From JBBDQZ01 sp040905705 (lineage in GTDB: Bacteria; Bacteroidota; Rhodothermia; Balneolales; Natronogracilivirgulaceae): a stretch of 64,000 nt of DNA. A program made the translations under genes and the position numbers. The notes under the pieces are model-generated. The model was not told where the DNA came from and made no database searches. It was given only the letters and a program-made list of their open reading frames with translations. Position 1 is the first letter of the stretch; each line of letters starts with the position of its first letter. The stretch lies in assembly GCA_040905705.1 (NCBI GenBank), contig JBBDQZ010000050.1:1-64000 (forward strand). The letters run 5' to 3'. This document shows, in pieces, positions 62,915 to 64,000 of the stretch.

Positions 62915-64000
62915 ATGAGATACAGACAAGCCCCGTTTCGAAGCCGAAGGGTTGCTCGAAACAAATGGGCTACAGCACTGATGATGTTCCCGTTCGTACT
63001 GGTGGCAGCGGTCGCGGTATTCGCCGGGCTGATCAATTTCGGTTTGATCGTTCATGTACCCGGCTATTCGGAGCTCTCGGATATTCGTCATCACGAAGCT
63101 TCATCGGTCTATACATCCGACGGAGTGTTGCTGGGACGCTATTACCTGCAGAACCGTGACGAGATTACCCTGGATGAAATTGCCCCCGAGTTTATCAATG
63201 CCCTGATAGCCATCGAGGATATCCGCTTTTACGAGCACAGCGGAGTGGATTACCGGGCTATGGCGCGTGTGGCGGTCCGGACACTTTTGTTGCGTGAGAA
63301 TGCCGGTGGCGGCAGCACGATCTCCCAGCAGCTGGCCAAAAATTTGTATCCGCGGAAAAGCCACGGCCGGGTTGCGACGGCGGTCTATAAATTCCGTGAA
63401 ATCATAGTGGCGCGCCGGATCGAGCGATTGTATTCCAAAGAGGAGGTCCTGGAGCTGTATCTGAATACCGTCTCGTTCGGCGAAGACACCTGGGGGATCA
63501 AAACAGCCTCGGAGCGGTTTTTCAATACCACCCCGGACCGGCTTGAGCTGCATCAGGCAGCCACCCTTGCCGGTATGCTGCGTGCAACCACATGGTACAA
63601 CCCCCGCCGGAATCCCGATAACGCATTGGAGCGACGCAATCTGGTCCTGTATCAGATGTACCGGTATGACATGATCCCTGTCGACACCATGCAGGCGGCA
63701 CGTGCACGCCCGCTTGACCTGGATTACCATCGCTGGTCACAGGGCGATGGCCGGGCTCCCCATTTCCGGCAATTTCTGAAGAGGCAGCTGGAGCAAATTC
63801 TCGAGACGCAACCCGCACTCGACGGTAAGGCCTATCATCTCCATACGGACGGGCTGGCTATTGAGACTACGATCGACTCGCGATTGCAATCCGCTGCCGA
63901 ATATGCCGTCACCACCACGCTCTCCGAATTGCAAACGGTGTATGATGGCCACCGCGATCACCTGCCTGTTTTTGACAGGGAGGATCCCATGGTCCGGCGC
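62915..64000 (+). CDS. Class A penicillin-binding protein, N-terminal part (runs off the window)
   Basis: The frame is open from the ATG at 62915 to the window edge, at least 362 codons. It encodes a short cytoplasmic basic segment, one membrane helix (about 20-45) and a GT51 transglycosylase domain with ALIAIEDIRFYEHSGVDYRAM (catalytic Glu), GGGSTISQQLAKNLYPRK, FREIIVARRIERLYSKEEVLELYLNTVSFGEDTWGIKTASERFF and LAGMLRATTWYNPRRNPDNALERRNLVL. It polymerises lipid II glycan strands. The transpeptidase domain would lie beyond the window and cannot be confirmed. Confidence 0.92.
   Translation, partial: MRYRQAPFRSRRVARNKWATALMMFPFVLVAAVAVFAGLINFGLIVHVPGYSELSDIRHHEASSVYTSDGVLLGRYYLQNRDEITLDEIAPEFINALIAIEDIRFYEHSGVDYRAMARVAVRTLLLRENAGGGSTISQQLAKNLYPRKSHGRVATAVYKFREIIVARRIERLYSKEEVLELYLNTVSFGEDTWGIKTASERFFNTTPDRLELHQAATLAGMLRATTWYNPRRNPDNALERRNLVLYQMYRYDMIPVDTMQAARARPLDLDYHRWSQGDGRAPHFRQFLKRQLEQILETQPALDGKAYHLHTDGLAIETTIDSRLQSAAEYAVTTTLSELQTVYDGHRDHLPVFDREDPMVRR

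Overview
The window looks like chromosomal housekeeping DNA from a bacterium of the Bacteroidota/FCB side, most likely a Balneolales- or Rhodothermales-type relative. This is inferred from gene content and order, not from a marker phylogeny. Supporting signs are a FecI-like sigma factor/FecR/TonB-receptor locus with an STN plus carboxypeptidase-like receptor N-terminus, three parvulin-type chaperone genes next to a MoxR/VWA pair, the order pheT - coiled-coil gene - zapA - 6S RNA - ymdB, a roughly 600-residue uncharacterised protein typical of Bacteroidota, lipoproteins with clear lipoboxes, and very few Shine-Dalgarno sequences. I saw no rRNA, tRNA, CRISPR array, insertion sequence or phage gene.

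Layout. 1-8 kb (minus strand): envelope chaperone block with three SurA/PpiC-type proteins, then a MoxR ATPase and a membrane VWA protein. 8-12 kb (plus): phosphoenolpyruvate carboxylase and a small membrane protein. 12-28.5 kb (minus): a Tat-exported M19 dipeptidase, a TPR membrane protein and lolD, then a long translation-centred run read from the right: cysE, cysM, nusB, a PPP phosphatase, ychF, thrS, infC, rpmI, rplT, pheS, pheT, a coiled-coil gene, zapA, a 6S RNA and ymdB. infC appears to start at a rare AUC codon behind a strong Shine-Dalgarno sequence. 28.8-35 kb (plus): a DUF1761 membrane protein and a four-gene surface-signalling locus (ECF sigma, lipoprotein of unknown function, FecR, TonB-dependent transducer). 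The receptor start codon lies inside four 20-nt tandem repeats. 35-40.7 kb: a CPBP protease, then two lysine-riboswitch aptamers in tandem upstream of dapB-dapA-dapD-aminotransferase, the succinylase branch of lysine/meso-DAP synthesis. 40.7-42.5 kb (minus): the uncharacterised 601-residue protein. 43-50 kb (plus): a PQQ sugar dehydrogenase-like lipoprotein, the four dTDP-L-rhamnose genes (rfbA, rfbD, rfbC, rfbB), and EVE protein - dCTP deaminase - rsmE. 50-59.7 kb (minus): a CtpA-type protease, hslU/hslV, an RNase E/G with a long repetitive tail that carries a nine-G tract, murA, and a small winged-helix-like gene coupled to a lipoprotein gene. 59.9-64 kb (plus): an ArsC/Spx-family protein, a DUF3108 protein, dut, an MFS transporter, and a class A penicillin-binding protein that runs off the window.

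The most distinctive elements are regulatory RNA features: the tandem lysine riboswitch, whose upstream copy has diverged in the part that normally carries the CUGUCA and GGAGAGC boxes; the 6S RNA; the non-AUG infC start; and the repeat array at the receptor start codon. All functions are assigned from recognised motifs and gene context without database searches.
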